Assembly (NCBI GenBank): GCA_947095585.1
Contig: OX352765.1
Location: 18,288,444 to 18,352,443 of the forward strand
Reading direction: 5' to 3'
Source: Nephrocerus scutellatus
Taxonomy: Eukaryota; Arthropoda; Insecta; Diptera; Pipunculidae
DNA: 64,000 nucleotides
Shown: in pieces, positions 1 through 10,714 of the stretch
How positions within the stretch are numbered: the stretch's first letter is position 1
Layout of the letters: the number at the start of each line of letters is the position of its first letter
The notes under the pieces: generated by a model
What the model was told of the DNA's origin: nothing
What the model saw: the letters and a program-made list of their open reading frames with translations, nothing else
Database searches by the model: none
Program-made: the position numbers and the translations under genes

Positions 1-75
1 TTCAGACTTAACCACACCAGAATTTACCAGTCTCACTCAGCTTGTGAATGAGCCCGCTCGAATTCCAGACATTAC

Positions 76-215
76 AAGTCAGAACGATTCTAGGCCAATT
101 CCACTAGCAAAATTCCACTAGAACATTGGGGAATTGTTCAAAGTGGAATTGTGCCAGTGGAATTGTGTCCAGTAGAATTGTGTCTAGTGGAATTGTGCTA
201 GTGGCGTTCCCGTCA
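76..215. repeat. 15-bp tandem motif with inverted counterpart
   Basis: Four imperfect tandem copies of a motif of the form AGTGGAATTGTGYCY occupy about 131-200. The same motif occurs inverted at 95-124, so about 20 bases of the left part (reading CTAGTGGAATTTTGCTAGTGG on the minus strand) pair with the right part at one mismatch. AGTCAGAACG or GTCAGAACG also occurs on both sides (about 78-87 and 211-220). The arrangement resembles the subterminal repeats of a foldback-type or other DNA transposon. No transposase or target-site duplication was seen, and the element may begin outside the window. Confidence 0.55.
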
Positions 216-220
216 GAACG

Positions 221-1845
221 CTAATACCCTTGTCTTGTTTTTTACAACAATTTTTTTTTAAACAAATACACCGTCTGTGTATCATCTCCTCTAGGCTCTT
301 CAGACCATTGTGTGGTATCAGCTAATTTCTTGTTGTAATACCAATTAAAGAAAAAACTCCTAAAAGAAAAGTATGGTTACATGAGAAAGCCGACTAGGAT
401 GGCCTCAACAATTTCTTTAGGATTATCAACTGGCCACTTAATGCCAATGGTGGTGTGTATGCCATTTCTGATACGATCACTACCATAATCCAAGAGGGTA
501 TGAGACAGTTTCTCCCTTCCAGGACTAAGTGTATCAAATCGAAGGAAAATGCTTACTATGATTTAAGCTGCAAAGAGGCTACCAGAAACCGGTAAAACCG
601 GCTTTCGGTAAAAATAATTTAATTTCTATAGGTTGTTTTATTTTTATTTTTGATGTACCTGTAAAGTGACTATTGGTGCAATAGCGAGTCAAACGATTAA
701 AAATGTACTGAAAAAATGGGGTCGACAGAATTGTAAACTGCAGATCCAGCCGAGACACATTCATTTGAATGAAATAGTGTTGCAGTAGTCTTACTCAGAA
801 GGTGTGCTCTCGAAAATAAAATGGGGTCGACCGAATGGGGCACTGCATCCGTTACCTTCAAGAAGTGGCAACCGATGTAATGGCTTGGCCAGCGAAGAGA
901 TATAAACGCCATCGAACACGTTTGGTACATGCTAGGATTAGGTTGAGATTTGCCCTTCTAAAGACACTCAGCTGCTTGAAATCTGCTCTAACCGATGAAT
1001 GAGAGAATATGGACGATACCGCTAAAAACAATCTCGTTCAAGGTATGCCTAAATGAATTTCCGCTTTAATTGATACGCGTGTAGGAAATACACACATATT
1101 AGAGCCAAGAGGATCCGTAAAAAACAGCAACAACAAAAAAACGTTTTAGTTAAAAATTTTTTCAAAATATCGAGGTGATTTTTTTTTTGATAACTCAATG
1201 TGATTAGTGATTATTTTTTCTATTCTTGAAAACTTTCTACATTTATGCAATCCTTTGTGTACCCCTGCATTGCCACGTCGCTTGTTTTCTTCCACTTAAC
1301 TCCATTGAATGTACCCCACATCCGGTTGCCTTTTATTATAGTTAATCAAAGTTTTTATCTTGCTTATTTTTTTTTCTTTATAATAATGGTCCGTCTACAT
1401 GTCCGTTTTATGAAACTGCATATAGTGTAATTACAAAGCAATTTGTTAATTCCTTTTTTATTTTATGTAAATATGTGTTTAAAAAAAGCAACGATTGTTG
1501 GAAACGCAGTTTCTCTTTGCGCAATAATTAATGGCGCAAAGATCGACAATCGATACGATCAACACTAAAAATAAAAGCATTTATAAAAAAAAAAAACTCG
1601 TTTTTACAGTACAGTATCCGCTATAGTATATTAGCGGAAATTTAAGAAACAAGGAGAATTTAGTGGCGCCGGCCGGCGTCCTACTCCGATAATTATGTAC
1701 AAAGAATAAATTTCACCGTTCACATTCACAGTCATTTCGATTGAAGACAATAGGCGTAATGTTAGTCTGAGCAAGCCGTCAACACACAAACGATAATGTA
1801 CCAACTACAATATACAAAATTTAAACAAAGCAACAAGTTTTTTTT
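221..1845. other. AT-rich non-coding stretch
   Basis: No gene, RNA or recognisable element was found. Open frames here are short and lack family resemblance or splice context. Poly(T) and poly(A) runs are frequent. Confidence 0.5.
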
Positions 1846-2036
1846 TATTATCTATATAAATAAAAGAGAAATTTGGTGCCCGTTGTTATTAAGAAAACTC
1901 ACATTTACCAACCAATTCTTATGAAATTTTCAATGTGAATTATTGGCAGATGGGGTAGAAACACATGAATCCCCACTGCGGGGATCCCCACTACGGGGAT
2001 TCATGTTTTCAAGTAGCAAAGCGCCCGGGATCAGCT
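1846..2036 (-). repeat. Interspersed repeat with CTAGCTG/TATATAGATA ends
   Basis: On the minus strand this begins near TAGCTGATCCCGGGCGC and ends in TTTATTTATATAGATAA. The same start and end signatures occur at 27890-28247 on the plus strand, and the start alone at 13475. It is non-coding and carries a strong internal palindrome (1965-2004). It is probably a short non-autonomous element or a truncated retroelement 5' region; the family name is unknown to me. Confidence 0.6.
1965..2004. repeat. 40-bp palindrome
   Basis: ATGAATCCCC at the left pairs with GGGGATTCAT at the right, and the middle holds the smaller palindrome GGGGATCCCC. The segment can fold as one long hairpin or as two stacked small ones. 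It lies inside the interspersed repeat copy. Confidence 0.85.
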
Positions 2037-2559
2037 ATTACTCTATTAGATAAATTTAAATACGTATTTACGAAAAACAGTTGTTAAAAATATTTCATTT
2101 GGACTGAGCCTACTAAGCTGTACTACTTGTATTTTGGTAAGTAATCGTTCAGTGATTTTCTTTCAGAGCTTAAAAGTAATTACTAAAGCGCTGAAGTATC
2201 AGTCTTTTACGACTGGAACACGTATTTCTGGTGGTCTACGCTGATGACGTTGATTCTTAGCTTAAAATAAGCTATGTAATGAGGAGAGTCAATTGATGGC
2301 GATGGAGGAGTCATAGAGTGAGTCAATGACTGAGATCGTAATGCCTATGAAAATAAGGATAAACACATACCAATGAAAGTTGGGGCACAGTAGATCGTTA
2401 CGAGCAGCTTAGAGAGTAACGGAGCCCTAACCAGTATCAGCAAGTTAACCTACTGAAAACCAGATCCGTACTTTAAGGTGATTTATGGCCAACAATATAT
2501 GTGCTGGCCATTATCCTGCACATAGCTAAGAAAACGTCTAATACGTTAAAGAGAAAGCT

Positions 2560-2880
2560 GTAAGGATTTTGCAGATTTTCAGTAAAGTTGTTGCATTCGA
2601 TATTTCCAAGACATTTAACAGAATCTGGCATCCAGCTCTTTGTCGAAAATAATGAGTGCCCATAGAATTGATAAAACCTTGCCTGTATATAGTGTAGTTA
2701 CCAATCCAGATCATATTGGACGGTGATAAGGTTAGATGATTACAAATCAAATGCGCACCCCATAAACGCTGGCGTTCCCCAAGGTTCTGTTTTGTCTACG
2801 ACACTTTTTCTCATTTAAATTAATGTTATTCTGTCTGCTACTTTTAATTCTGTACTTCACTCCCTCAGACCTTCTTCTTC
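2560..2880 (+). mobile_element. Decayed CR1/jockey-like reverse transcriptase fragment
   Basis: With frameshifts, the plus strand reads FDISKTFNRIWHPAL (RT palm strand with the first catalytic Asp) and then NAGVPQGSVLS about 140 bases later. It matches the order seen in the better-preserved copy at 57.2-58.1 kb. Multiple stops are present, so it is a relic. It ends where the AT-rich minisatellite begins. Confidence 0.7.
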
Positions 2881-2924
2881 TTAATTGGAAGGACCACAAA
2901 CATGCTATTTTCATGGCATATAAT

Positions 2925-3765
2925 ATGAAAATATCCATAAATCCAATGAAAATATAATCCAATGAAAATATTCATTAATCCAATGAAAATATATTCCAAT
3001 TATAAATTATTCATAAATTTAATGAAAATATAATCCAATGAAAATATTCATAAATCCTACGAAAACATTCATTAAACGAATGAAAATATAATCCAATAAA
3101 AATACACATGAACTATGAAAATATTCATTAATCCAATGGAAATATTGATAAATCCGATGAAAATACAATCTAATGAATATATTAATAAATCCAATGAAAG
3201 TACTCATTATTCCAATAAAAATATTCATTAATCGAATGAAATTATTCATTAATCCAAAGACAATATAATCTAATGAAAATATTCATTAATCGAATGGAAA
3301 TTTCATTCAATGTATTCATTAATCCAATGAAAATATTTATAAGTCCAATTAAAATATTCATAAATCCAATTAAAATGTTCATTAATCCAATGAAAAAATA
3401 ATCCAATGAAAATATAATCTAATGAAAAAATATTTATAAGTCCAATTAAAATATTCATAAATCCAATAAAAATTTTCATTAATCCAATGAAAAAATAATC
3501 CAATGAAAATATAATCTAATGAAAAAATATTTATAAGTCCAATTAAAATATTCATAAATCCAATAAAAATGTTCATTAATCCCATGAAAATATAATCCAA
3601 TGAAAATATTCATAAATCCTACGAAAATATACATTAAACGAATAAAAATATAATCCAATAAAAATATACATAAACTAAGAAAATATTCATAATTCCTATG
3701 AAAATATTCATTAATGCAATGAAAATATTCATAAATCAAATGAAAATACTTATATTAAATGACAT
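2925..3765. repeat. AT-rich minisatellite with higher-order repeats
   Basis: The tract is built from variants of AATCCAATGAAAATATTCATT (about 21 bp) mixed with 16-bp ATAATCCAATGAAAAT units. A 97-bp compound unit is repeated at 3381-3477 and 3478-3574. A larger segment beginning TAAATCCTACGAAAA recurs 562 bases apart (3051 and 3613). Long open frames on the minus strand, reading Ile-Phe-rich MNIFIG-type peptides, are by-products of the repeat period and not genes. Confidence 0.93.
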
Positions 3766-5727
3766 TTTAAAATACAGCGTAATTTCGTTTCATCCCACGA
3801 GTGTATGTTTTATTTACTCTCTTGAAAATACAATTTCATCCTGTTATACCAACTGCTCACTTAAAAACATTTTCCTTTTTTCGTTAAATATCAATTTGAA
3901 AACTCGCATGAAATGTTGTCATTAAAAATCTACCGCTTTTTTGCTAGATTGTTACGAGTATGTGCAACTACTACTTTCGTTTTATTGGTTAGTTTTATGT
4001 GCACGTTAATAGGAACCAACTGTGCGAGACGCATGTATGTACATATATGTAAATTGGCAAAGCGCCTTTAACCCATAACAGTATTAGCATTTTAACCACT
4101 TGAATATTTACGATCGCATAAACCATGTGCTGGGCTGAGTTATCTTTTTCTTGACATCCAACGGTGTGAAAATTGTACGACTTGTTAAAGACAGTACGAA
4201 TCGAGTAGTACGAGTACGAGTATTAGTACCCCAGTGAGAATAGTTATTTTTTCAGTTATTTGATGGATAACTAAAGATTTTATGTTTATGCAAAAATCAG
4301 GTTACAATAAATTGCCATCACCAAATAGGGAATGTGTTATTTGTTCACGCGGACGAGAGAACGAGAAGAACCTCTAATAAAATTTTTATTTTCAAATGCA
4401 GAGGCACACAATTATCAAAAATGTGTTAAGTTAATGATGCATGATGCACCATCGATAGATGGTGAGGAATACGAGCATTTAATTGCGTCCGTTTCGAAAT
4501 TGATAAAATTTATGCTAATTTATGTGATGCGGTTCACTGGAATCTGGGATCAATCTGTCGTTGGTGGAGTTTGTTTTGAATGAAGTGGCATTTTTGGCTA
4601 ACGTTTTTCTTACAGTTTGCATATTTTTTATTCAGAACAACGATACTTTTGCTGCAGACCTCTATAGCTCCCGAACTTAAATAATAAACAAAGTCGAATA
4701 TAACACAATCATTGTCACCGAATGATTAAAATGGAAAAGTTATTCAATTCATGTCTATTGTCAATGAAGACGATGATTGATGACAAATTGAAATTCTTTG
4801 TCACAAATAACTGCTTCATTAAGAAATCTAATAATTTGTTTATTATGTTTTTCCGTCTTTATTGTATCAATGTGTCTTTTTTATTATTTAAATTAGAACA
4901 TAAACAAAAGGTCTGCTAACTGAACTTGGCTTGAAATTTAGTTTCTTTAGAATTATAATGCGGACATTGTTTGATGGCTTTTTGGCTCGAATTTTAAGAT
5001 TAACGCGTTTTTAAGAAAAAAATACTATTAGGAGTACGCTGGGAATTTAAAAAGTTCAAAACTTTAGTTTAATTTAATAAATTTTAGGTCTGATTCCTGT
5101 AAGGAGTTAGAGCAGAATATTTTTTTTGGATCAGTTTGTTTGGCAGGCCTTTGACGATTACAAAAAAACACTGAGAAAATGCAATTTACAATGTAAGTTT
5201 TTATTTTGAACAATAGAAGTCTTGACTTGTATAACTACAGCTACTTTACACAAGACAATGCCATATATATCAAGCGAGCGTGTCACTTTAATAAGTTGTC
5301 CTTAGAGCCGGATATGAACCTATGGATGCTAATTATTAACCAAAAAAAAAATTGTAAGGGAGGTCCGTCTGGAGCACTTATTACAAGCAATCGATAACAG
5401 CGTGTATTTTTCCTCCCAATTTGAACCCAATTTCTCATGACTTTTTCCTATAAATCGGGTCCTGAGGTCTCTGGTTTATTTGTACATACCGTGGACTTGA
5501 CATAGCCCCAACAAAAAAAAATAATCCAGAGTCGAACTTTTTTTTTTTTTTTTTTTTTATAGAGATAACACGGTGTTCGGCTTCAATAAGTCCGATTGTT
5601 TGGCCAGCTGTGTGGCATGTGGCACCATTTTGTTATTTTGTTGAAATCACATATGCTCTAGTCAACCTCTTCCTATTGAAGCGTTGTCTATGCTAATGAT
5701 TAAATGGAAAGTAAAGACCATAGTTGT
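3766..5727. other. Non-coding stretch, no gene recognised
   Basis: The sequence is AT-rich. The longest open frame (4332-4583, plus) shows no domain, signal peptide or splice context that I recognise. A 21-base poly(T) run lies near 5538. Confidence 0.45.
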
Positions 5728-5731
5728 TGTG

Positions 5732-5802
5732 GTTGCCGTGGCTCAGTGGATAAGTGCATTGACTTCAGACCAGGAGGTTCGAATCCCAGTAACACCAAAA
5801 CA
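5732..5802 (+). mobile_element. tRNA-derived SINE head (truncated copy)
   Basis: RNA polymerase III box A (TGGCTCAGTGG, 5739-5749) is followed 26 bases later by box B (GGTTCGAATCC, 5776-5786) and then CAGTAACACCAAAAC. The same arrangement and the same CCCAGTAACACCAAAAC ending occur on the minus strand at 39022-38950. After about 5802 the two copies diverge, so this one is 3' truncated or chimeric. GTTGCCG at the start can pair poorly with the downstream AGTAAC, but the T stem is not a proper tRNA stem, so this is not called a functional tRNA gene. Confidence 0.75.
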
Positions 5803-5809
5803 TTTAGAT

Positions 5810-6975
5810 GCTAAGAAAGAAGGGTGCTCGATAGACTATAACCAAGTCACATGCATACATGGTGAATCGTATAGATAGCTTCCTGCAACTAAAAGGAATT
5901 AACCATGTTTCCATCAAAAGAAGTCTTATCCCTAAATTTAAAACACGGTAAAAGGTTATTCTGAAATCCAACCTCAATGGGGTCAAGAAATGCAAAGCCA
6001 TCAACGCCTGGGCTTTACCCCTATTGACGTATTCCTTTGGAGTTAAGTGGTCAACAACTGATATCGCGAAACTGGAGATCAGAATATTTTCTTTGTCCTG
6101 CAAATGTCAAAACTTCAAGGGAACTTATTGAAGAATGGAAGTCAAAACCTATACACGGAAGACATTCGCATGACCTTGCTATGGATCATATTGTTCAGCA
6201 GGCTTCGAGAAGGCTGTTTCCGAGATAGAAGGCTTTGTAATGGGCATACAGAACAAAGTTGTCGCCGCAAATTTACTTAAAAGGAAACAGTCAAAGAAAT
6301 ATGCTAGCGATGTGGGGGATGTGGTAAAACAATCGATCACATTATATCAGGATCACATTATATCGATCGTGCGTGCTTCGCCTTTTCACACCCTTAGGTA
6401 TAATAACGTCGCTAAATTGATCCATCGACAGCTAGCGCTAAACAGTGGTCCCATCCAGCAGCATACGCCTTACTACAAGTACCACCCACCACCTGTGCTT
6501 GAAAACGCCACCATAAAGCTCTACTGGTATAGAACTATAATCACAGACCAACCTACTTCAGCAAATAGCCAACAACAAAATTGAAATCTTTGATGTGGCA
6601 GTAACGCTGATTGGAAATCTACAAAGAATATACATACTTCACAAATATTTCAAAATTACTGACTGCACTAGCAATCGAACTTGGGACAAATTTATCGAAA
6701 TAACACCGATTGTTATTTCCGCAACCGTATTGATACCAAAACACCTTACCGCCAAACTTAAGAAGCATAAGTTGGAAAAACTGCTGGCAGAAGTTCAAAA
6801 GGCGATGCTGTTGGATACATGTAATATCGTCAGGAAGTTCCTACAATTGTAACAGATGCAATAAGACCGTTAGAGTGTAGAACATGGACCAGAGAGTATA
6901 AAATATCCAGGATGTGTAATATCCGGTACACTAGCCGACGTGTGGTAATCTCTATAAAAATAATAATAATATCTA
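5810..6975 (+). mobile_element. 3' end of an RLE-type non-LTR retrotransposon (R4/Dong-like)
   Basis: Interrupted frames on the plus strand resemble the C-terminal region of non-LTR elements that carry a restriction-like endonuclease. In order they show: KAINAWALPLLTY (about 6000-6035); SRRLFPR followed by KAL (6200-6240); a tRNA-synthetase-like block HRQLALNSGPIQQHTPYYKY (about 6424-6483) with VLENATIKLYW; and a last frame ending LLDTCNIVRKFLQL at 6852. The tail has AATAATAATA at about 6960-6970, typical of a simple-sequence 3' end. The zinc-knuckle cysteines and the PD-(D/E)XK core are not intact. Assignment to R4/Dong rather than another RLE clade is tentative. Confidence 0.75.
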
Positions 6976-7089
6976 ACATTTGTGGTGCCTATAAAAAAAT
7001 TATAAAAACGGCGTTTATTTGTGGCAACTTAAATCATTTTTAATGCACCCATTATTTATGAAGATGGCGAACAACATAAATAGCCTGTT

Positions 7090-7187
7090 AAGCGAATTAT
7101 TTATTTGTTTCTTTACGTTTAAGCGAAGGATAGTTGGAATGTTCGCTGCTAAGCGAATTATTTATTTGTTTCTTTACGTTTAAGCGA
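7090..7187. repeat. Perfect 37-bp direct repeat, period 61
   Basis: Positions 7090-7126 and 7151-7187 are identical (AAGCGAATTATTTATTTG...TTTAAGCGA). They begin and end in AAGCGA and are separated by 24 bases. No coding content. Confidence 0.9.
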
Positions 7188-7189
7188 GC

Positions 7190-8020
7190 GCCATTAATCT
7201 AAGTCTTCATTAGTTCTCCCTTTGTTTAATTTCATTCCAGGTAAGTCATCATCAGAACTTATAAACTAAAGCTCCTTGATATACGAGTGCTCGTACACCA
7301 ATTACCGCGTAAATTACAACGTGCACAACCCATTGAAATGCTCATTAGCCGCGTCTTAGCGGGAGGTTGACGTAGCCAAGGAAGAAAAATAGCTCTTGAG
7401 TGTACAAAAGTTGGCGTAAACGCAAGCAACACTCAACTGGCGGAGGACTTAAAAATTTATAGGTCACCAGTAACAAATTGCCCTGCGTAGCAGCTCGTCG
7501 TTATTTTACCTCCCTTCACTACCTTACTTCCTCACCGACGTTGACATTATATCCCTGATTCGAACATGTCTGTCGCGCGGTCTCTGGCGGTCTCCTTAAT
7601 AAAGATCTTACACAATGTGGCCGTTGCATATTTTTGTGCCATCGCCACATCAGAACGTTCCGTTGAGAAGACGTGAAAATTAATAATACTCGTACCATGT
7701 AAGGATGTCATCGAATATGCGGCGCGGCACGAAGTTTCCTCAGCGGCACACAGGTTGGTACGTACACGTACGTGCCTTGATGTTGATCAGAAGTAAGTAA
7801 CTATAGCGTACATTGTTGTTTCCTACCAGCCCCCCGGGTAGTACAACACATAGTCAGGAGCAGAGAAGATGTGCTACAGACTTCTTTTTGGATTCAAGTT
7901 AAAGTGAATAAAATGGAGATGGAAATTGTTGATCGAGCTATTTCTAAACACACGATCTTTGCGGCGCAAAATGCTCAAAGCCACACACACAAAAATCAAA
8001 GGAACAAAAACAAACGCCAC
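7190..8020 (-). other. Probable intron of the downstream secreted-protein gene
   Basis: This stretch lies immediately 3' of the splice donor of the 9623-8028 exon. No further coding exon with a convincing acceptor was recognised here, so the next exon is either short and unrecognised or beyond the left end of the window. Confidence 0.5.
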
Positions 8021-8027
8021 CACTTAC

Positions 8028-9623
8028 CTTATCCTTGAGATGAACTGTTGCCTGTTTCTGGTTGTAGAATTCCTCGCGAGCATGATTCAGACTGTCAATT
8101 ATGGCAGATGTATTCACATTCGAGTCATAGAGCATATCGTTGCTCCCACTCCCACTAATCCCAGCACTCAGAGCGAAGCCACCGCCGCCAAGTGGTGTCC
8201 GCTGTTGAATTTGCTGCTGTTGTTGCTGCTGCTGCAGCTGGAGTTGCTGTTGCTCCCGTAGAATTTGTTCGGAGGATGAAACTGTTGTTGGGATCGTTAC
8301 AGTTTTTTGCTCTGCTATTGTGGCAGCTGCAGTGGCAGTAGCAGTGGCATGATCTTGATCGTGATAGTTTTGCTGTTGCGATGATTTTGGTGGTTTTTGC
8401 TGCTGCTGTTGCACTTGATGTAATTTCATCAAATTTTCCTGCTCCTTAAGGTGCTGTTTTTGCTTAAGTTGCTGTTGATGCTGCTGTGGCTGCATCGTTG
8501 TAATTGTAGCTGAAACAATTTTTTGCTTCATGCTGCTACTGCTGCTAGGCAATCCGGACGACGAGGAAGGTACAGTTGTTTGCTTGAGTGCCGACGATGA
8601 CGACGACGAAGATGGCCTCTGACCATTAGTTTTGCTGTTGTGGTTATTTACACGTTTGGTCGTCAAAGTTGACGAGGCTGACGGTGAAGCCGACGCCGAC
8701 GCCGATGATGATGATGTCTTTGCGGACAAAGACAATGTTGTCGGTTTCTTTGTTGGACTTTGTCTAGTTTTTGTCTTGCTGACCAATGTTCGATGATTAC
8801 TTGAGCCAGCGCTAGAACCGGAGGAGCCCCCGCCGCCGCCGACGACTGCAGCACTAATTGTTGCCATATTGTTGTTGGATCTGGCAACGATTTGGTCATC
8901 TGTTGCCGTTACTGTCATTGTTTCCTCTTCCTCCGATGATGATGATGTTGGATTCTCCTCGCTGCTGTTCTCCACCTCGCTGGTCGTGGATACGCCAACA
9001 GATGCAGATGCGTCATCTGTTGCATCCACAGTATCAATGGCACTGTAATCGGCAGCTTCCTCTGGGACCAATTCAGTTGTAGTAGGCCATTGTGGCATTT
9101 TATATGCCGCTGTCAAATCATCATCCATCGTTGTTGGCTGATGTTGCAACAGAGATGTTGTTTCGTCCAAGATCAGTGCCTGATCGGTTTCCGACTCAAT
9201 GCTTACCGCTGACGTCGTCGTTGGCGATGATGATAATAATTCACCATCGTGCAGGCGTCGTTGTGTACTATTGCCGACAGGCGTTTCATCGTCAATGGTG
9301 AGGGACTCCTTGAGACGGGCAACACGTTCGACAATTCGCTCGAGCATATCCTTCTGCGATTCCGGAAGATTTCTCGTGTCGACCGTCAAGAGTTTATTGT
9401 ACTTTTCGATATTTTGCTTTACTGTCTCGATATCCGCTTGGATTTTTGTCTTCGGTTGGAAAGAGGAGTCCGGTTGCGGCACGTAGTGTGTCCTTGCGCG
9501 ACGATTGCTGTACCCAACGAGCTCGATGACGCCAGGATATTCGCTGGACGTCTGCGGAATGTACAGCAGAGCGGCGAGCGCTGATATCACAAGACCCACA
9601 CAGCTCAACGATCTGGGATTCAT
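8028..9623 (-). CDS. First coding exon of an unrecognised secreted, low-complexity protein (partial)
   Basis: The frame from the ATG at 9623 is 532 codons and stays open to a consensus splice donor (AAG|GTAAGTG, GT at 8027-8026, phase 0), so I end the exon there; beyond the donor the frame runs into unrelated sequence. Residues 1-27 form a classical signal peptide (hydrophobic core LVISALAALLYI). Residues about 28-57 are conserved-looking (EYPGVIELVGYSNRRARTHY). Residues about 58-108 are charged and amphipathic, probably helical or coiled coil. Acidic Ser/Thr-rich sequence runs to about 245, Gly/Ser at about 260-275, poly-Ser/Ala at 300-365, Gln-rich sequence at 378-420 and a poly-Gln tract near 458-474. 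The exon's final 45 residues (NTSAIIDSLNHAREEFYNQK) again look like ordinary folded protein. It is presumably secreted or extracellular. No catalytic domain is visible; the functional domain may be in later exons. A TTG lies in frame five codons upstream but there is no reason to prefer it. Family unknown to me. Confidence 0.85.
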
Positions 9624-10700
9624 TGCGAAAAGTGTCAAGTCCTTTGTTGGTAAAATTTTACTTTTGCTGTTTTAAAAGCACGGATTTCGAAATCGAGTTA
9701 TGTTGAACCTACCGTTGCGCGTTGTAACGTTTTTGTTGTTTTTTAAAAAAAAAATATCGTTGCGCGTTGTAACGTATTTTTTTGTTTTTTTTTTTTTCAA
9801 AAGAAACCCCTGCAACACTCAAACAATGCGACCGCACATATTAACCGATTCGGAACTCACTAACTAGATAGGATATTGGTTTGTCCTTTTTCTATACCAA
9901 TAACCGTAATGACACTTAACGAAAAAAACTTAATTTCCTTTTAATTTCTTAATCTCTTCTCTGAATAATCGACGTCACTGTGAACTGTGAATCTCGCTTG
10001 AGAAAGACACACTAGAAAACTAGAAACTAGACAAGACAAGACAACAATCCAGAAGCACCGCTGCGGTACAAATGTTCCAGGGAGTGATTTTGCTTCGTCT
10101 TATAAAATTTCGTGACCAAGTTGCAGCCGCAAAAGTACACACCGCACACACATACACACACAGACAGACATACACATACACAAAACAAAAAATATAGTTT
10201 GCTCCACAATAACCATGGTATTGTTCTTCCTCATCTTCTTCTTCATGGTGTGTTGTACTTACACTGCTGTCCACTAGATTAGAAACAGGCAATTTTGTGA
10301 AGTAACAATGGTATTTTTTCCGTTATAAGACAGTGAGAGAAATCAAAAATGGCGATAGAAAAAACGGTTCATGTTCAATGTAATGGTGAATTCCGAAATT
10401 TTAAGAGGACAAGCTAATGGTAGTTTTATAAAACTTTAGCTGAAGTAGTCAGAATGGCATGCATTTAAATTGATTCATAAGATTAGAAGCAGTCAAAGTA
10501 TAATCGTTGTTTGCGAAGTGGTTCATTTTGTTTTTTATATAAAACTAGCAGAGAACGCGATGTAATGCTTTGCGTTGCAATATCTTGTTATGGCACAATC
10601 GACTTAGTGGTAGGTAGGTAGGTTGGTAGATTGGTGGTCCGCGCTGTCTTACCGAGTGCCTTAAATAGCGCTGAAGTGGGCAGTTTCGTAACCAAAGTCC
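9624..10700 (-). other. 5' flank/5' UTR region of the secreted-protein gene
   Basis: No coding exon was found. CGTTGCGCGTTGTAACGT is repeated at about 9713 and 9758, beside A and T runs. A CA/CACA-rich tract lies at about 10139-10180. The transcription start could not be located. Confidence 0.4.
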
Positions 10701-10714
10701 TCAGGAGATCTAAT

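Noticed and set aside
3019..3739. Overlapping Ile/Phe-rich open frames of 66-86 codons on the minus strand
   Set aside because: They are translations of the AT-rich minisatellite; the same peptide recurs because of the repeat, and there is no start or splice context.
5732..5802. A functional tRNA gene
   Set aside because: A and B boxes are good but the T stem and anticodon stem do not pair, and a related copy is clearly part of a SINE.
8663..9584. Open frames on the opposite strand and in other frames of the secreted-protein exon
   Set aside because: Shadows of a repetitive coding exon; only the minus-strand frame from 9623 has a signal peptide and a consensus donor.
7926..9638. That the 8.0-9.6-kb exon could be the missing argos N-terminus
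   Set aside because: It lies downstream of the argos stop codon in the direction of transcription, so it cannot be spliced upstream of the argos exons on a collinear transcript.
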